Shown here one piece after another: positions 22,999 through 45,300 of a stretch of DNA of 64,000 bases. The number at the start of each line of letters is the position of its first letter. The first letter of the stretch is position 1. A program made the translations under genes and the position numbers. The notes beneath the pieces are model-generated. The model saw nothing but the letters and a program-made list of their open reading frames with translations, did not search any database and had not been told where the DNA came from. The stretch is from the NCBI GenBank assembly GCA_023974075.1, contig JAMFTG010000318.1, positions 74,501 to 138,500 on the forward strand, given 5' to 3'. This DNA is from Chaenocephalus aceratus. Lineage: Eukaryota > Chordata > Actinopteri > Perciformes > Channichthyidae.

Positions 22999-23707
22999 GT
23001 GAGAAACAACTTCATTTGTTGTTATTTTTCCTCCTCAGGCTGAGCTGAATACCTGAGAGCTTTTACACGTCTTTCCACAATGAAAGGCATGTTAACATCT
23101 GTAGGCATTAAAGCACAGCTGTGGTATTTCATGCCAGCTTTACTATTTGTAGTTCAACTTGAACTATTTATTATACACGGAATTATAACAGATAAGCATT
23201 TGTTTACAATAACAAAACTAGACGAGTGTAAATACTTTCTGTAAAGAATTATTTATTCTTTTTGTATTTATTTTTATTTAACACAGTATGAGTACAGATG
23301 AGAAAGGACGTATTTAATACTGCAATACTAATACAAGTCGAGGTACTTGTACTTAACTAAAGTATTTGTCTGTCAACTATAACTACTTAAGTTTTCACAT
23401 TACGGTTTTCACTATGATGTTATAATGAAATCCAATAAATCACATGTTTTCTGATCATCTGAATAATGAAGTGTTTCTTGATGTGTTGAGAACATTCTCC
23501 TCCTTCCTAAAGTGAAATAAAGTCTTTAAAAAGCCATTTGGATAAGCTGGATAATGCATCGTCACAAAGTGATGTAGTGGAGTATTTTCAAAGGGTGTTA
23601 TTTATACTTTTAAATGTATCAGTGTTTTCAGTGAGAGCAGCAGGTACAAAATGACTTTTAAAGATTCATGAGAGATAAAACTGTTCGGAACAACACTGAC
23701 ATCTGAG

Positions 23708-23708
<1 letters not shown>

Positions 23709-23777
<69 letters not shown>
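23709..23777. repeat. (TG)n microsatellite
   Basis: About 34 TG units in intron 1 of the DNase gene. Confidence 0.95.
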
Positions 23778-23779
<2 letters not shown>

Positions 23780-24086
23780 ACTAATCAACTGGCTGAATAC
23801 AAACTAGTTGGACGACTTCCAAACAACATGCGCAGACACGCTCTACAACATGTCTAGGTATTACAAAAATAGTAGATACCTGTCAAACTACACCAGGCAG
23901 TTCATGATGAATTTATGAATGAAAAGTTGCACAAGAGGGGATTTTTTCTTCCCTTTTTTACAACTTCATTAATTCGTCCTCCTTAAAAATAATACAGAAA
24001 TCTGATTGACTAAATAGAAAGGACACAATCGCCCTCTACCCATAAATGGAATAACCATTTTTAAGGTTAGGAGAGGACTCTTTAAA

Positions 24087-24713
24087 GTAGAGACACTACA
24101 TACTGATATACACCTGAACATCAGCAGGAGAGGACTCTTTAAAGTAGAGACACTACATACTGATATACACCTGAACATCAGCAGGAGAGGACTCTTTAAA
24201 GTAGAGACACTACATACTGATATACACCTGAACATCAGCAGGAGAGGACTCTTTAAAGTAGAGACACTACATACTGATATACACCTGAACATCAGCAGGA
24301 GAGGACTCTTTAAAGTAGAGACACTACATACTGATATACACCTGAACATCAGCAGGAGAGGACTCTTTAAAGTAGAGACACTACATACTGATATACACCT
24401 GAACATCAGCAGGAGAGGACTCTTTAAAGTAGAGACACTACATACTGATATACACCTGAACATCAGCAGGAGAGGACTCTTTAAAGTAGAGACACTACAT
24501 ACTGATATACACCTGAACATCAGCAGGAGAGGACTCTTTAAAGTAGAGACACTATATACTGATATACACCTGAACATCAGCAGGAGAGGACTCTTTAAAG
24601 TAGAGACACTACATACTGATATACACCTGAACATCAGCAGGAGAGGACTCTTTAAAGTAGAGACACTACATACTGATATACACCTGAACATCAGCAGGAG
24701 AGGACTCTTTAAA
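24087..24713. repeat. 57-bp minisatellite, 11 copies, DNase intron 1
   Basis: Exactly eleven 57-bp units (627 bp), with partial units on both sides (from 24068 and to 24721). Same sequence family as 1915-2427. Units are almost identical here, which suggests recent homogenisation. Confidence 0.95.
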
Positions 24714-24721
24714 GTAGAGAC

Positions 24722-26603
24722 TGCGTGCTGCCAGCTGTCTGTGTGATCTACTTAAAGTGTGTTTCTCCTCTTTGATTAACGACAGCATTTACAAGCTAAC
24801 CACATTATGTTAAATGTCATTACATGCCAGTGATTACAGTGAGTCACGCTGCTGTCCTCAGGCTGTTGTTTCATGCTTTTCGCAGCGAGGGTAATAACTT
24901 TATTAAATGGAAAGTGAGCTGTGTATTCTGTCAGTGTCTTGATTAAGGGAATACACTCTGATACAACGCTAAATAGAGCGATATAGTAGAGTGGTTTTTA
25001 GTTTTGCAATAGATAAATATTGCTTGTTGATTTCACTTAGTGATCAATACAATGTATTTTGACGTAAAACAAACGTGTATATTGATTGTTTTTTATTTGA
25101 TTAGATTTATTTCGAATGTGTAAAACAATAATACAAAAATGTAACATGAGAATTATTATACAATACAAAATTAAGCAGTGTCAAATTGATATACAAAAAT
25201 ATTACTGATTCTAAGTTATATATAACAAATATACATTTCTTTATATGCTTCTTACTTAATTTATTTTTGTATATTTATACGGTTTATAAACATTTGTTTG
25301 ATATATATCTCTTGAGTTGCTCCTTTTTTAAACTTTGTTTTAATATATTTAAACAGTTTGAAAACATTTTTTTTTTTATTACTTTTTTTAAAGAATATTT
25401 TTATATTTGCTCCTTTTGGACTATTTAGTGTATTTCTCAAATGTTGTAAACATTTTTTTATATTTCTTTATGTGCTCTTATTTTATATTTAAATGTCTCT
25501 ACTGTGTCTGTACGCACCACCAGAGCAATCCCTTGTACTTGAGTAAATGCCATGACTTACTTCCCCCCACTGATTGGAAGTTAGATATCCCACACACTGT
25601 CAGTATTGTCGGTGAATCATTTCCTGTTTTAGGCAAAGCGTGCGCTGCAGACGGGGGGGGGGGTAGTGCACCTGTTGGGACGAGTCCGGCATGTTCCCTC
25701 CTGTTGGAGCAGTCATCTCTACAGGAGTTCGTTTAGAGAGGATTCAGATAGGAGTGAAAGAGTAACTGCACTTTACACTGCTTAAAAGAGCTCAGTTGTG
25801 TGACGGCCCCTAGACTCAAGTCCTTGGTAGCCACTCCCCCAATCAGGAGAGATCGCCGACACCTGATTTAGGCTGACTGCTCCGCTGCAAGTGGGTGCAT
25901 GAGCAGGCAGTCTCCCTCTCTCCTCGGGTTGCTTGGCTCTACTGGACCTGGGTTTGTTTGTCTTTGCTTTATATACTGATACATGTTCACACACTACACA
26001 CATTACTGATTAGCTGGCTTCGTAAATAACTTAGTTTCTTTAAATAAATATACTTTAATTGGATATGAATTATGTGTGGTCTCCTTCATTTGTCCGTCCT
26101 TGAGCCAGGGCGTTGTGAGTGTTAATGTCCAAAATGCACAGCCAATTTTCTTTCATTTGTTTTTAATCTTCTCTTGATTAATACATTCAAGTTTTAAAGC
26201 TCAGATACTCCTGGGAAAACAGGTCATTATTATAATTCACTAGTGTGTAAGTCAGCATGCTCAAAGAGTTGTATCCAACACAAAGTGTATAAAATACATT
26301 CTGTATAAAATCTGGTACAAATACAATTGGGCAGTTTTGCTTCAACAATCGTGTGTTAACAATATTTATTTTTTATTTTCGACTTTGTTTTAGTCATATA
26401 CAGTCTGGTTTTTAGTATGCCGGACACTGACTTTACGCTGTGACGACTTCCCTCAAAACATTAAAGCACCTGCTGTTTGAAGTCAGACTCATAAAACTTG
26501 GTGCCAGAAGTATTTCATATTAACAGCGTGTACTGAAACCACGACAGGCATATCTTACATGTTTGTCTATTGTACATTTATGTGGGAGGAGCCAGGTTTA
26601 TGT

Positions 26604-26608
<5 letters not shown>
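24722..26608. other. Intron 1 sequence with no recognised exon
   Basis: AT-rich. 25080-25210 matches a LINE-like 3' tail also found at 47540-47710 (TTTGATT(A/T)GATTTATTTCGAA). A G11 homopolymer occurs near 25650. A (CA)n tract of about 28 units lies at 26609-26664. Confidence 0.45.
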
Positions 26609-26665
<57 letters not shown>

Positions 26666-26793
26666 AGTGTAGTGACAGTAAATCCTAACATGCCTAGGCT
26701 GGGCATGTTTAAACACCAACAGACTAATTAAAGTACCAAATATATCTCGTTATTGATCTTTTTGTCTTTTTTCTGTCTCCCTCTGCAGCCATC

Positions 26794-33817
<7,024 letters not shown>

Positions 33818-33838
33818 TGTTTCTTGTTTTGTTGTGTG

Positions 33839-33844
33839 AATAAA
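33839..33844 (+). terminator. Polyadenylation signal of the DNase gene (long exon 8 form)
   Basis: AATAAA 22 bases after the stop codon at 33815-33817. Confidence 0.6.
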
Positions 33845-34025
33845 ACAACTTGAGGACTAGAAAATGTTTTTTGTTTTGCCGACGTGTTTTGGTGCAGAGC
33901 CTCCCTCAGGGTGCTTTACAAAGATATCTGTGAAGTTTATTATAGAAATTATCTTGTAGCTAATAGACACAAAAGCAAAATGATGGCTATAAGTTGAAAA
34001 CAATAATGAATCGCTTTATGAAGCC

Positions 34026-34743
34026 AATGTTGGGCTATAAAGGATCTACAGCACGGTCACATGACTTCACGTCACCACCGCTAAGCTAAAGGTGGCTAAT
34101 GATGGGCTATAAAGGAACTACAGCACGGTCACATGACTTCACGTCACCACCGCTAAGCTAAAGGTGGCTAATGTTGGGCTATAAAGGAACTACAGCACGG
34201 TCACATGACTTCACGTCACCACCGCTAAGCTAAAGGAGGCTAATGTTGGGCTATAAAGGAACTAAGCACGGTCACATGACTTCACGTCACCACCGCTAAG
34301 CTAAAGGTGGCTAATGATGGGCTATAAAGGAACTACAGCACGGTCACATGACTTCACGTCACCACCGCTAAGCTAAAGGTGGCTAATGTTGGGCTATAAA
34401 GGAGGAACTACAGCACGGTCACATGACTTCACGTCACCACCACTAAGCTAAAGGTGGCTACTGTTGGGCTATAAAGGAACTACAGCACGGTCACATGACT
34501 TCACGTCACCACCGCTAAGCTAAAGGTGGCTAATGATGGGCTATAAAGGAACTACAGCACGGTCACATGACTTCACGTCACCACCGCTAAGCTAAAGGTG
34601 GCTAATGATGGGCTATAAAGGAACTACAGCACGGTCACATGACTTCACGTCACCACCGCTAAGCTAAAGGTGGCTAATGATGGGCTATAAAGGAACTACA
34701 GCACGGTCACATGACTTCACGTCACCACCACTAAGCTAAAGTC
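34026..34743. repeat. 72-bp minisatellite, 10 copies, downstream of DNase exon 8
   Basis: Same repeat as 3671-4600. One unit has lost two bases (AACTAAGCACGG) and one has gained four (GGAGGAACTAC). Confidence 0.95.
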
Positions 34744-34778
34744 TCTTCAGCTTGTGTTAACAGTTAACCCAACCCAGT

Positions 34779-35305
34779 CTCACGGCATTTCGTGTTATAG
34801 TCACGAAATAAATGTAATCTATTGATTCGTGTCACACGGAACGATTTTAAAAGCAATGTATTTCTATTGGTAGTGTGTTTCGTGCCTGCACCACGTCTTT
34901 TTGTCCGGTCGGGTCTTGGAAGACCGGAAGCTGTGTTCTTACTCAATATCAAGCCACGATTATTGTTTTTAATAGTATAATATCCGACTTTTTTTGCCGT
35001 CCGTGAGGAAAAGAAATGTGGCTCAGAGCCTCAGAATACTGAAATCTGTCTTTGTTTTAATCTTTTTTGTTATTTGGTGCAGGCACGAAACACACGACCA
35101 ATAGAAATACATTGCTTCTAAAAATCGTTCTGTGTCAGAATACTGAAATCTGTATTTTTTTTTAATCTTTTTTTTCTTCTAATTTGTTATCATTTACATC
35201 GCTTTAAAAATCTTTCGTGTGACACGGAAAAAAATGGGGAAGTCGTGTTTGTGAACACGAATCAATAGATTACATTTCGTGACTATAACACGAAATGCCG
35301 TGAGA
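34779..35305. mobile_element. MITE with long imperfect inverted arms
   Basis: CTCACGGCATTTCGTGTTAT at left against ATAACACGAAATGCCGTGAG at right; inside, GCAATGTATTTCTATTGG against CCAATAGAAATACATTGC. No target duplication is clear. Confidence 0.8.
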
Positions 35306-35522
35306 GCCACAGACTTATTTCAGGGTAACAAAAAAACACAATGAAAACTATGAATTTGAGTAGAAGTGCTAAATACTGAGTCATATCAGTTTAGTTGGGA
35401 CTCACTCCTGCAGCATTCTACAGTCCTTATATTTTACGAGAAGGATTTTAAGTGAAGATGAACTATTTTGACCTTTTTTTAAAGTCCTTCCAAGCCCTTC
35501 CTCACCTGGTTTCTCTCTGCAG

Positions 35523-35677
35523 GTGTCTTCCCGCTGTTTCCCTTGACTCCTTCGCAGGACGAGGGTCTGCTGGAGCTCCAGAGAGGAAACCTGATGCTGG
35601 AGAGAGAGAAGCTCCGGCTGGAGATCCAGATCCTCCGCATGAAGGTGGCCAAGATGAACCGCGATAATGAGATTTAA
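35523..35677 (+). CDS. Candidate alternative last exon of the DNase gene (coiled coil)
   Basis: After acceptor TTTCTCTCTGCAG the only long frame encodes 50 residues from VFPLFPLTPSQDEG through LLELQRGNLMLEREKLRLEI to KMNRDNEI and a TAA. The run with Leu, Ile and Met at heptad spacing and charged residues between is a good amphipathic coiled coil. A GT donor inside exon 8 (GAGGATG/GTAACC at 33737) leaves one base, and this exon starts with two bases before a codon, so the two join in frame: ...DEEDG-VFPLFP..., 326 residues in total. In that form the hydrophobic tail is replaced. I found no other exon on the plus strand that could own it. It could be a relic of an unrelated gene. Confidence 0.5.
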
Positions 35678-35939
35678 ACAAGGAACGAAACCACACATTA
35701 CCAGAAGACAACAATTTAAGTTGACCCTGATTTAAGTTGGCTCTTTACTGCTGCTCACATCCCTCACTAATATGAACTCCTTTAAAGAGGCCTTATTATG
35801 TTTGTGGGGGGGTTTCCCTTTCCTGTAGTTTTTGTGAATGTAAATGTTAAAATGTTATCTCCATTGGACTAATTTGTTTTACTTCCTCAACATCGTCACA
35901 TCCATCTGTAACTCTCACGCTCCAACATACTGTACGTGA

Positions 35940-36090
35940 TTAAGGGGTTGACCAATCACAACAGAGCCGGCCAGCTAACCAATCGGAGCAGACTGGGCTC
36001 TGGTTTGAGACAGAGGGTGAAAAGAGGTGCTGCAGCACAGGCAGTGTGAGAGAAATAAAGAGCTTTTTGAACATTAAAGCATGGAGACAT
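35940..36090 (+). mobile_element. Left part of the dispersed element that hosts the 57-bp array
   Basis: CCAGCTAACCAATCGGAGCA, GACTGGGCTCTGGTTTGAGA and AATAAAGAGCTTTTTGAACA form the block that also precedes the array at 1915 in shorter form. It is a common fish interspersed repeat in my reading. Confidence 0.55.
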
Positions 36091-36740
36091 GTAGAGACAC
36101 TACACACTGATATACACCTGAACATCAGCAGGAGAGGACTCTTTAAAGTAGAGACACTACATACTGAAATACACCTGAACATCAGCAGGAGAGGACTCTT
36201 TAAAGTAGAGACACTACATACTGATATACACCTGAACATCAGCAGGAGAGGACTCTTTAAAGTAGAGACACTACATACTGAAATACACCTGAACATCAGC
36301 AGGAGAGGACTCTTTAAAGTAGAGACACTACATACTGAAATACACCTGAACATCAGCAGGAGAGGACTCTTTAAAGTAGAGACACTACATACTGATATAC
36401 ACCTGAACATCAGCAGGAGAGGACTCTTTAAAGTAGAGACACTACATACTGAAATACACCTGAACATCAGCAGGAGAGGACTCTTTAAAGTAGAGACACT
36501 ACATACTGAAATACACCTGAACATCAGCAGGAGAGGACTCTTTAAAGTAGAGACACTACATACTGATATACACCTGGACATCAGCAGGAGAGGACTCTTT
36601 AAAGTAGAGACACTACATACTGATATACACCTGAACATCAGCAGGAGAGGACTCTTTAAAGTAGAGACTCTACATACTGATATACACCTGAACATCAGCA
36701 GGAGAGGACTCTTTAAAGTAGAGACACTACATACTGATAT
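36091..36740. repeat. 57-bp minisatellite, 11 copies
   Basis: Eleven full units to 36717, then a partial. Units alternate irregularly between ACTGATATACACC and ACTGAAATACACC, a variant not present in the other three arrays. Confidence 0.95.
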
Positions 36741-36941
36741 TCAACTTGCTCACTCTCCTTGAGGTCATGTTGTAAGTAAAGCTTTTATATATTCTTTTAT
36801 AAATAAAAACGATCATTGTAGAAAAAGCCGCGTGTATTTATTGATCCGGTTGATAGCTTTTATATTATCACGGTTGCTTTAAACCCCATGATATCCATCA
36901 CACCACAAACGAAAATGACAGGCAGTAGTTATTACAAAAAC

Positions 36942-36947
36942 TTTATT
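36942..36947 (-). terminator. Polyadenylation signal of tma7
   Basis: AATAAA on the minus strand, about 305 bases after the tma7 stop. Confidence 0.6.
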
Positions 36948-37252
36948 AGCATCTCCCTCTTTACAATACAACACAAATCAAAAAGATAACAACTTGGTGG
37001 TGTGTGTGTTTCTGCTTTAGTTTCATGTGGAAACCAACATTTCTTAAACGGCACGCCTTCATTTCTAAACTGTATGTCAAGATGTTGGTCAGTGTGTGAC
37101 TGAGGAACTCTCTACATGCTGTTGGAGAGTTAAGAAGTGTGTCCTTTCATCCTGTTCACTATTTAAAGCAGGTCTTTCACTTATTGGGGGTTTTTGAGTT
37201 ACATAGCAAAACAAAATGGAGCCTTCTCAGCGGGTCGAACACACGGCACATG

Positions 37253-40017
<2,765 letters not shown>

Positions 40018-40646
40018 TTTAAATCGGATTCGCAGTAGTTTTTAAGGAGAGAAAAATATGTTTTGTGTTCTGCAGCCAGTTGTTAATGCGCGCTCTCAGG
40101 ACCCCACAGTGAACTATAAACTGGAAGAAGAAGGACCGTTATATGCCTGAATGAAAATCAACCGTCACCAGCGCCGACCGTTGAAGCAGATTTTTGAAAA
40201 CGGTCGTAGTGGCCAAACGGTGGTACTACAGCCCCAGTGACGTCACGTTGGCCACAAATGACTTTTCCCCGTTGACTTACATTGGGGGAAGAGACATCTG
40301 TAAATCAGCGTCTTATTTTGTTTTAGCTAAATTAACTACCCAGCACGAACGCTTTTATAGCTGTTATTTAAATCATTAGGGTATAACATTTAAAAAATGC
40401 GCTAAAAGCTGAATCAAGAGTTATTTCGCCTCTCCATTGATTTGACTGAGCCGAGAGCGGGGATATCGCGGGCGGGGCTCAATGGAAACTCAACTGCGCA
40501 TGCTCCGTAAGCAAAACGACCCGGATGCTGATGGTGCATTTCTGGCTTCACGCGCCACCGAGCAACTGTCATAGGAATGAACGTCATCGCTCTTTATACA
40601 TCCAAAATGCTAACGAGTTAGCCCAAATAAACGGCGTCCTTGTGAC
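40018..40646. promoter_or_regulatory. Putative bidirectional promoter of tma7 and ccdc51
   Basis: Intergenic space of about 630 bp between the tma7 ATG (minus) and the first plausible ccdc51 exon (plus). It holds a perfect CRE, TGACGTCA, at 40238-40245 and GC-richer blocks near 40440-40560. There is no clear TATA box. The human orthologues are also divergent. Confidence 0.5.
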
Positions 40647-40677
40647 ATGTATGCTCTGACAACACTGAGGACAACAG
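40647..40677 (+). other. ccdc51: Tentative first coding exon of ccdc51
   Basis: ATG at 40647 reads MYALTTLRTT and ends at donor ACAACAG/GTATAT. It has the right place and flavour for a mitochondrial presequence start. However, it ends in phase 1 while the next exon (42306) must enter in phase 0, so it joins only with another exon or a one-base correction. Confidence 0.25.
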
Positions 40678-41369
40678 GTATATGTTTTACTTCCTTGTAA
40701 TGTGAGGGAAACCATCACATATTCTGTGTGTAATACTTTAAAGTGAGTTTACCGGTAACTGGTAACAACCTGGAGCTAAAGGCTAGCTGGGGATGAAGCA
40801 GGAAATACACAGAAGTGACAGATAACCTTGGAGGAAAATCGCTATTAAAGTTATATGAATTATGTTACACCCTTTAAACATCATTATTATCCTTTATGGC
40901 TGATTATTGAGTTGGTTTATCAGTCAGTGTTAGTGGTTTGATGATGATAGGTCACCGTGTGGGATGGCTTTCGTCATGTTTTGATTAATCAGGTTTTCTC
41001 TTTTAGTTAAAAATGTGAATAAGAAATTGCATATTTGTGGAATTGATATGTTTTTCTCCCGCATGTAAAGTTGAAATCCAACACTTATCAAATAAACTAA
41101 ACTTATGTAACCCTTAATGCTCCCAAAACATATATTTAATTAGTCAAAAAGTTGGTTTAAAATGTGTATATAGGATAAGTAGGATAAGTATAAGTAGGAT
41201 AAGAAGTCCTCAGCCATGTAGATAGATAAATAATGTATTCATCCCAAATTGGGAAATTAAGCAGCAGTGTTGTCAAGCATTAGACATGAGTTAAAAGTAT
41301 TTAAATATAGAATAAGATACAATAAAAAAATCAACATTAACAGCAAATATAGACATATTCAAAGTAAAT

Positions 41370-41480
41370 ACATTTATTACATTACATTACATTGCATTTA
41401 GCTGACACTTTTATCCAAAGCGACTTACAATAAGTACATTCGACCAGGAAGACACAACCTTGAGGAAAACAGAATCATAT
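41370..41480 (-). mobile_element. SINE/LINE tail, minus strand
   Basis: CATTGCATTTAGCTGACACT then TTTATCCAAAGCGACTTACA is the reverse of the GTAAGTCGCTTTGGATAAAA tail. Confidence 0.65.
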
Positions 41481-42305
41481 AAGTACATCAGGTTTCATCA
41501 TCATTATCACTGGAGTATTTAAAAAATACACAATAAGAAATACTGAATACATGTGTAATATTTAACTGTTTTCTCCCAGGTTCATGTTCCAGATTATGTT
41601 CAATAGCAGTGAAACAGAAGCGTTGACCGTTTTCAAGCTGCACTCCTGACTGCTGCAATGAGGTACTTCTACTAAATGTCGTCCATTGGAAAAAGCTGAT
41701 TTATCTGACGGCTGAATTTGAGGATTAACAACATTACTGGACTTAAAATCACACTGCACATTTTACATTTATATTCAATCTAATATAATATTCCATTCCT
41801 CACATACTTATGTATATATAATATCCTGCTTTATATTTTGTTACTGTAAATTTGTAATTCAACATGTATATTTTCTAGTTTTTTTTAATGCGATTGAGAT
41901 GTTTACATTTTGGATTGTTTATTTTCTTGTCTTTTAATTTGTATTGTATAATGCCATGTCTTTTTATGCTGTACTTCTTATCTTATCTTGCTAAGTATAA
42001 CAATTACAGAGACGACATTAACTGCTGATTGATATTGATGCACTCTCTTGATGCCATTCTTTTAATTTCTTAATTAGTGACGTTTCCAAATCGTGATGTC
42101 CCTCCAGTTAGTTGCCGCTTTTGTGTAAATCCCATGTCTTACTTAATTGTTTTTGGGCTTCAGATATAGCAGGTTCTGAGTACGTCACATTTTAAATGTT
42201 CCAGAATCTTCTCACCATATTTAGCAACTTTTCAGACTCTTCTCATCAGCTGTATTATTAAAAAGAGACTGGGGACATATTTAGCAACTACCTTCACTGT
42301 TCCAG

Positions 42306-45300
42306 GTACAGAGGAGCTCAGATCTGCCTCCGGACTCGTGGCGCTTGTTGTCTTTCTCGCCTCTTCCTGCCCGGCAGAATCTCTCTGATCCGGACCTACA
42401 GCGCTCACCATCAGCCTGGCTCTCCTCCACCCACCCCCCACAAACCCCACTAATTAACCCCACCCCTCCTGATGGGAAGGGCAACGCTGAGGTGGTAAAG
42501 GAGCGCGCCCTGGCTGCGTTACAGGTACAAACTAATATATTACAACTGATTTAAACACATTTTATTGACCATATGCAACATCAACCGATTGCTTCGTCTT
42601 AAGTATATAAATGTATCACCTAAAAAGGTTGAACATGTATTGGTGTTAAAATGAATGTTCTTCTTTTAACTTTTTATAATCAAGAAGGTTGTTGAAGTTT
42701 TTGTCTATATTTAATTTAATGTACGCCCCTGTCAGAATGTATTTGTCGAGCGACCCTCACATCTTCCCTAACATTTAGATTATAGGTTAAACTAGATTAT
42801 ATTTTAGGCTGCTGTTGCATATTACCATTGCATTGTCTTATTTCGTTCACACTGATTTCCCTTCAGACCTCTGCCAGGTTGCAAAATACAACGGGGTATT
42901 AAATAGGGCTGTGCATCTTCACTGGTCTCACGATTCGATTCGACATCCCGATGCATCGCGATTTTTTTCATGTAATCGTTTATTCCGCAGGGACAATGCT
43001 CAGTAGTGAACACTTAAACATTAAAACGTGTCAAGCGTAACAGTGCTTTCCGTCCGCAGTCCCTCACATAAAACATTTAAGACATTTACATTTGACAAAC
43101 ATAGCAAAAACAAAATACATGATATGCAAAAGGGCAAAATAGCAGCATACACAAGTATTTACCACATGGCAGTACAATATAGCAGCTACGACGTGTGCAG
43201 TGCAAAGCAGATAGAAGTGCTACCTAAAGTCCAATTCTTTAACAATGCGTTGCATCCTCAAATTTCTATATTACTGCACAGGGCTTCTTTTTCATCAATG
43301 AATACATGCAGTAAATACATATGAACTCCCTTTTTATTATTTAGAAAGTGCGTCAGAAATCAATAACATAAATGTCTTGACATTCAATTATAAACCAAAT
43401 TAAATCAATTGTATAGCTCTAGCCTCCCTATATCTGTGTGAAGTTGCTCCATCTTCAAAAACGAATGCTTCTGCAGCTTCTAGCAACGTCTTCTGCTCAA
43501 AGAAGGACACCGGAGGTCCTGAATGTGGCATCACATGACTTGAGTCTGAACACAGCAGACAACAGGAGTATTGCAACAGCATACAAACTAAAATAGTGCA
43601 TGTGGGTGCTCACTCACATTTTCTATCTTACTGTTACATAAGTCCCATGATTGTAAGAGATTAAGTTAGCTTCATATCTCAGTGAATAATAAAGTTTCTA
43701 TCGGGTCACTATCAGCCTGTCACTCATTGTTTTCAGGGGGGCGGGGCTTAGAGGAACGGAGGAGACGGAGATCGCGGAAGCTTTCCTCCTGCCTTCACAA
43801 ACTTTACACGCGTATCGTCTGAAAATAGCAAGAGGGCATTCATACTCTGCAATCCAAGACTTGACTAAATCATGATTGTAACGCGATTATATTTTTAAAA
43901 CACAAATCCCTGTGTGTCTGAGCCGCGGCGACACGGACTGATTCAGAGCGGGTCCTTCTGCTGTGGGTTCTGGACTGGTGTTCTTGTGTTGGTGGATAAA
44001 GCCGACGTGTTTGGAGTCGCTGTCACGTCTGTTCCCAGATCTCTGCGGCACCGACCGAGTTGATATTCAAGTGGCAGAAAAGAAAACGTTATAGTAAAGC
44101 CGCGGCCGTAAAATCAGGAAGCAACGTTACTACGCTATAATCGATTATGTTCCGTCACTGCATCGATGCAGAATCCACCGCATCGCGATGCATCGTAGAA
44201 ACGGTTAATTTCAACACCCCTGGTATTAAATGTCAATCAATGTCTTAATTGTTTAAAATGTTTCTTGTTGAAACCTGCAGGAAGCCTAAAACTATTTTAA
44301 CGGTTTTGTTATAAACACAGCATTATCATCTGAAACGGAAAAATATGACACTAAACAACTTTCTTCTCTCTCTCTCTTCTCTCTCTCCTCCAGCATGCAG
44401 GTGAGTTGGGTCATCAGTGGGGTCAAAGGTCGGCTCAGGCTGCCAGCTCCTCTCTGAACTATTGGTGGGAAAGATATGAGGAGTTTGTCGGGATCAACGA
44501 GGTCCGGGTGGCTCAAACCAGAGTCAATGAGGTCAGTGTGAAGCTGCGTGTCTTATTGCTGCCCTGCGTTTTAGACTTATTCAATTCACGGCTTGCGTCA
44601 TGTGCTCAGCAGCTACAGTGCAGGTGTGGCAATGCAGAGCAACATGAATATATATATAGAGGACATGGAGTGAATAAGACGGATAAAAGAGTGCAAGAGA
44701 ATACAAATAAAATAGAAAGAGTGCACGGAGAGTCTTTATATACGTAAATTGAATGTGATATATTAGATAAATAATGTGTACGTTGCAAACAGATGTTATG
44801 GATGTTCTTTAAAGCAGGGGCTGTTAAAAAGTATTAAAAGTTGATAAATCAATTTAGCGAAAATGAAGGCTATTAAAAAATATTAAACGGTATTTTCCAA
44901 GGTATTACATTTTGTATCTTGTTTTCAATAAGTATCTAAATGGTCCAGAGAGGTTGTGTTCTACCGTCTGCCTGAATGTAGTCATGGCGACGGCGTAGGT
45001 GTGTCGTGTGATTCTGTAGTTTATTGATGGCATCCCGTTGGGTGTGACGCCATCTGAACAGGACGTCGCACGCTCACTGCTTCATGGCGCGCGAAGCTCC
45101 GTTTACGCCGGTTGCTAAGCAACATCGTTATGGGGAAATGCAAGTCTGCGTCCAAATGGTTGGAAGATAAGGAGGAAGGACAATCAATACTGTATCAATG
45201 TGAGGTAAAGTGTGTCGCCAAGGTAACCGGTTAGAACTCCAAGTGGCGATGAGGTCTTAAGATGTACGGAAAGGGTCTTAAAAAAGGTCCTAAAGGGTTT

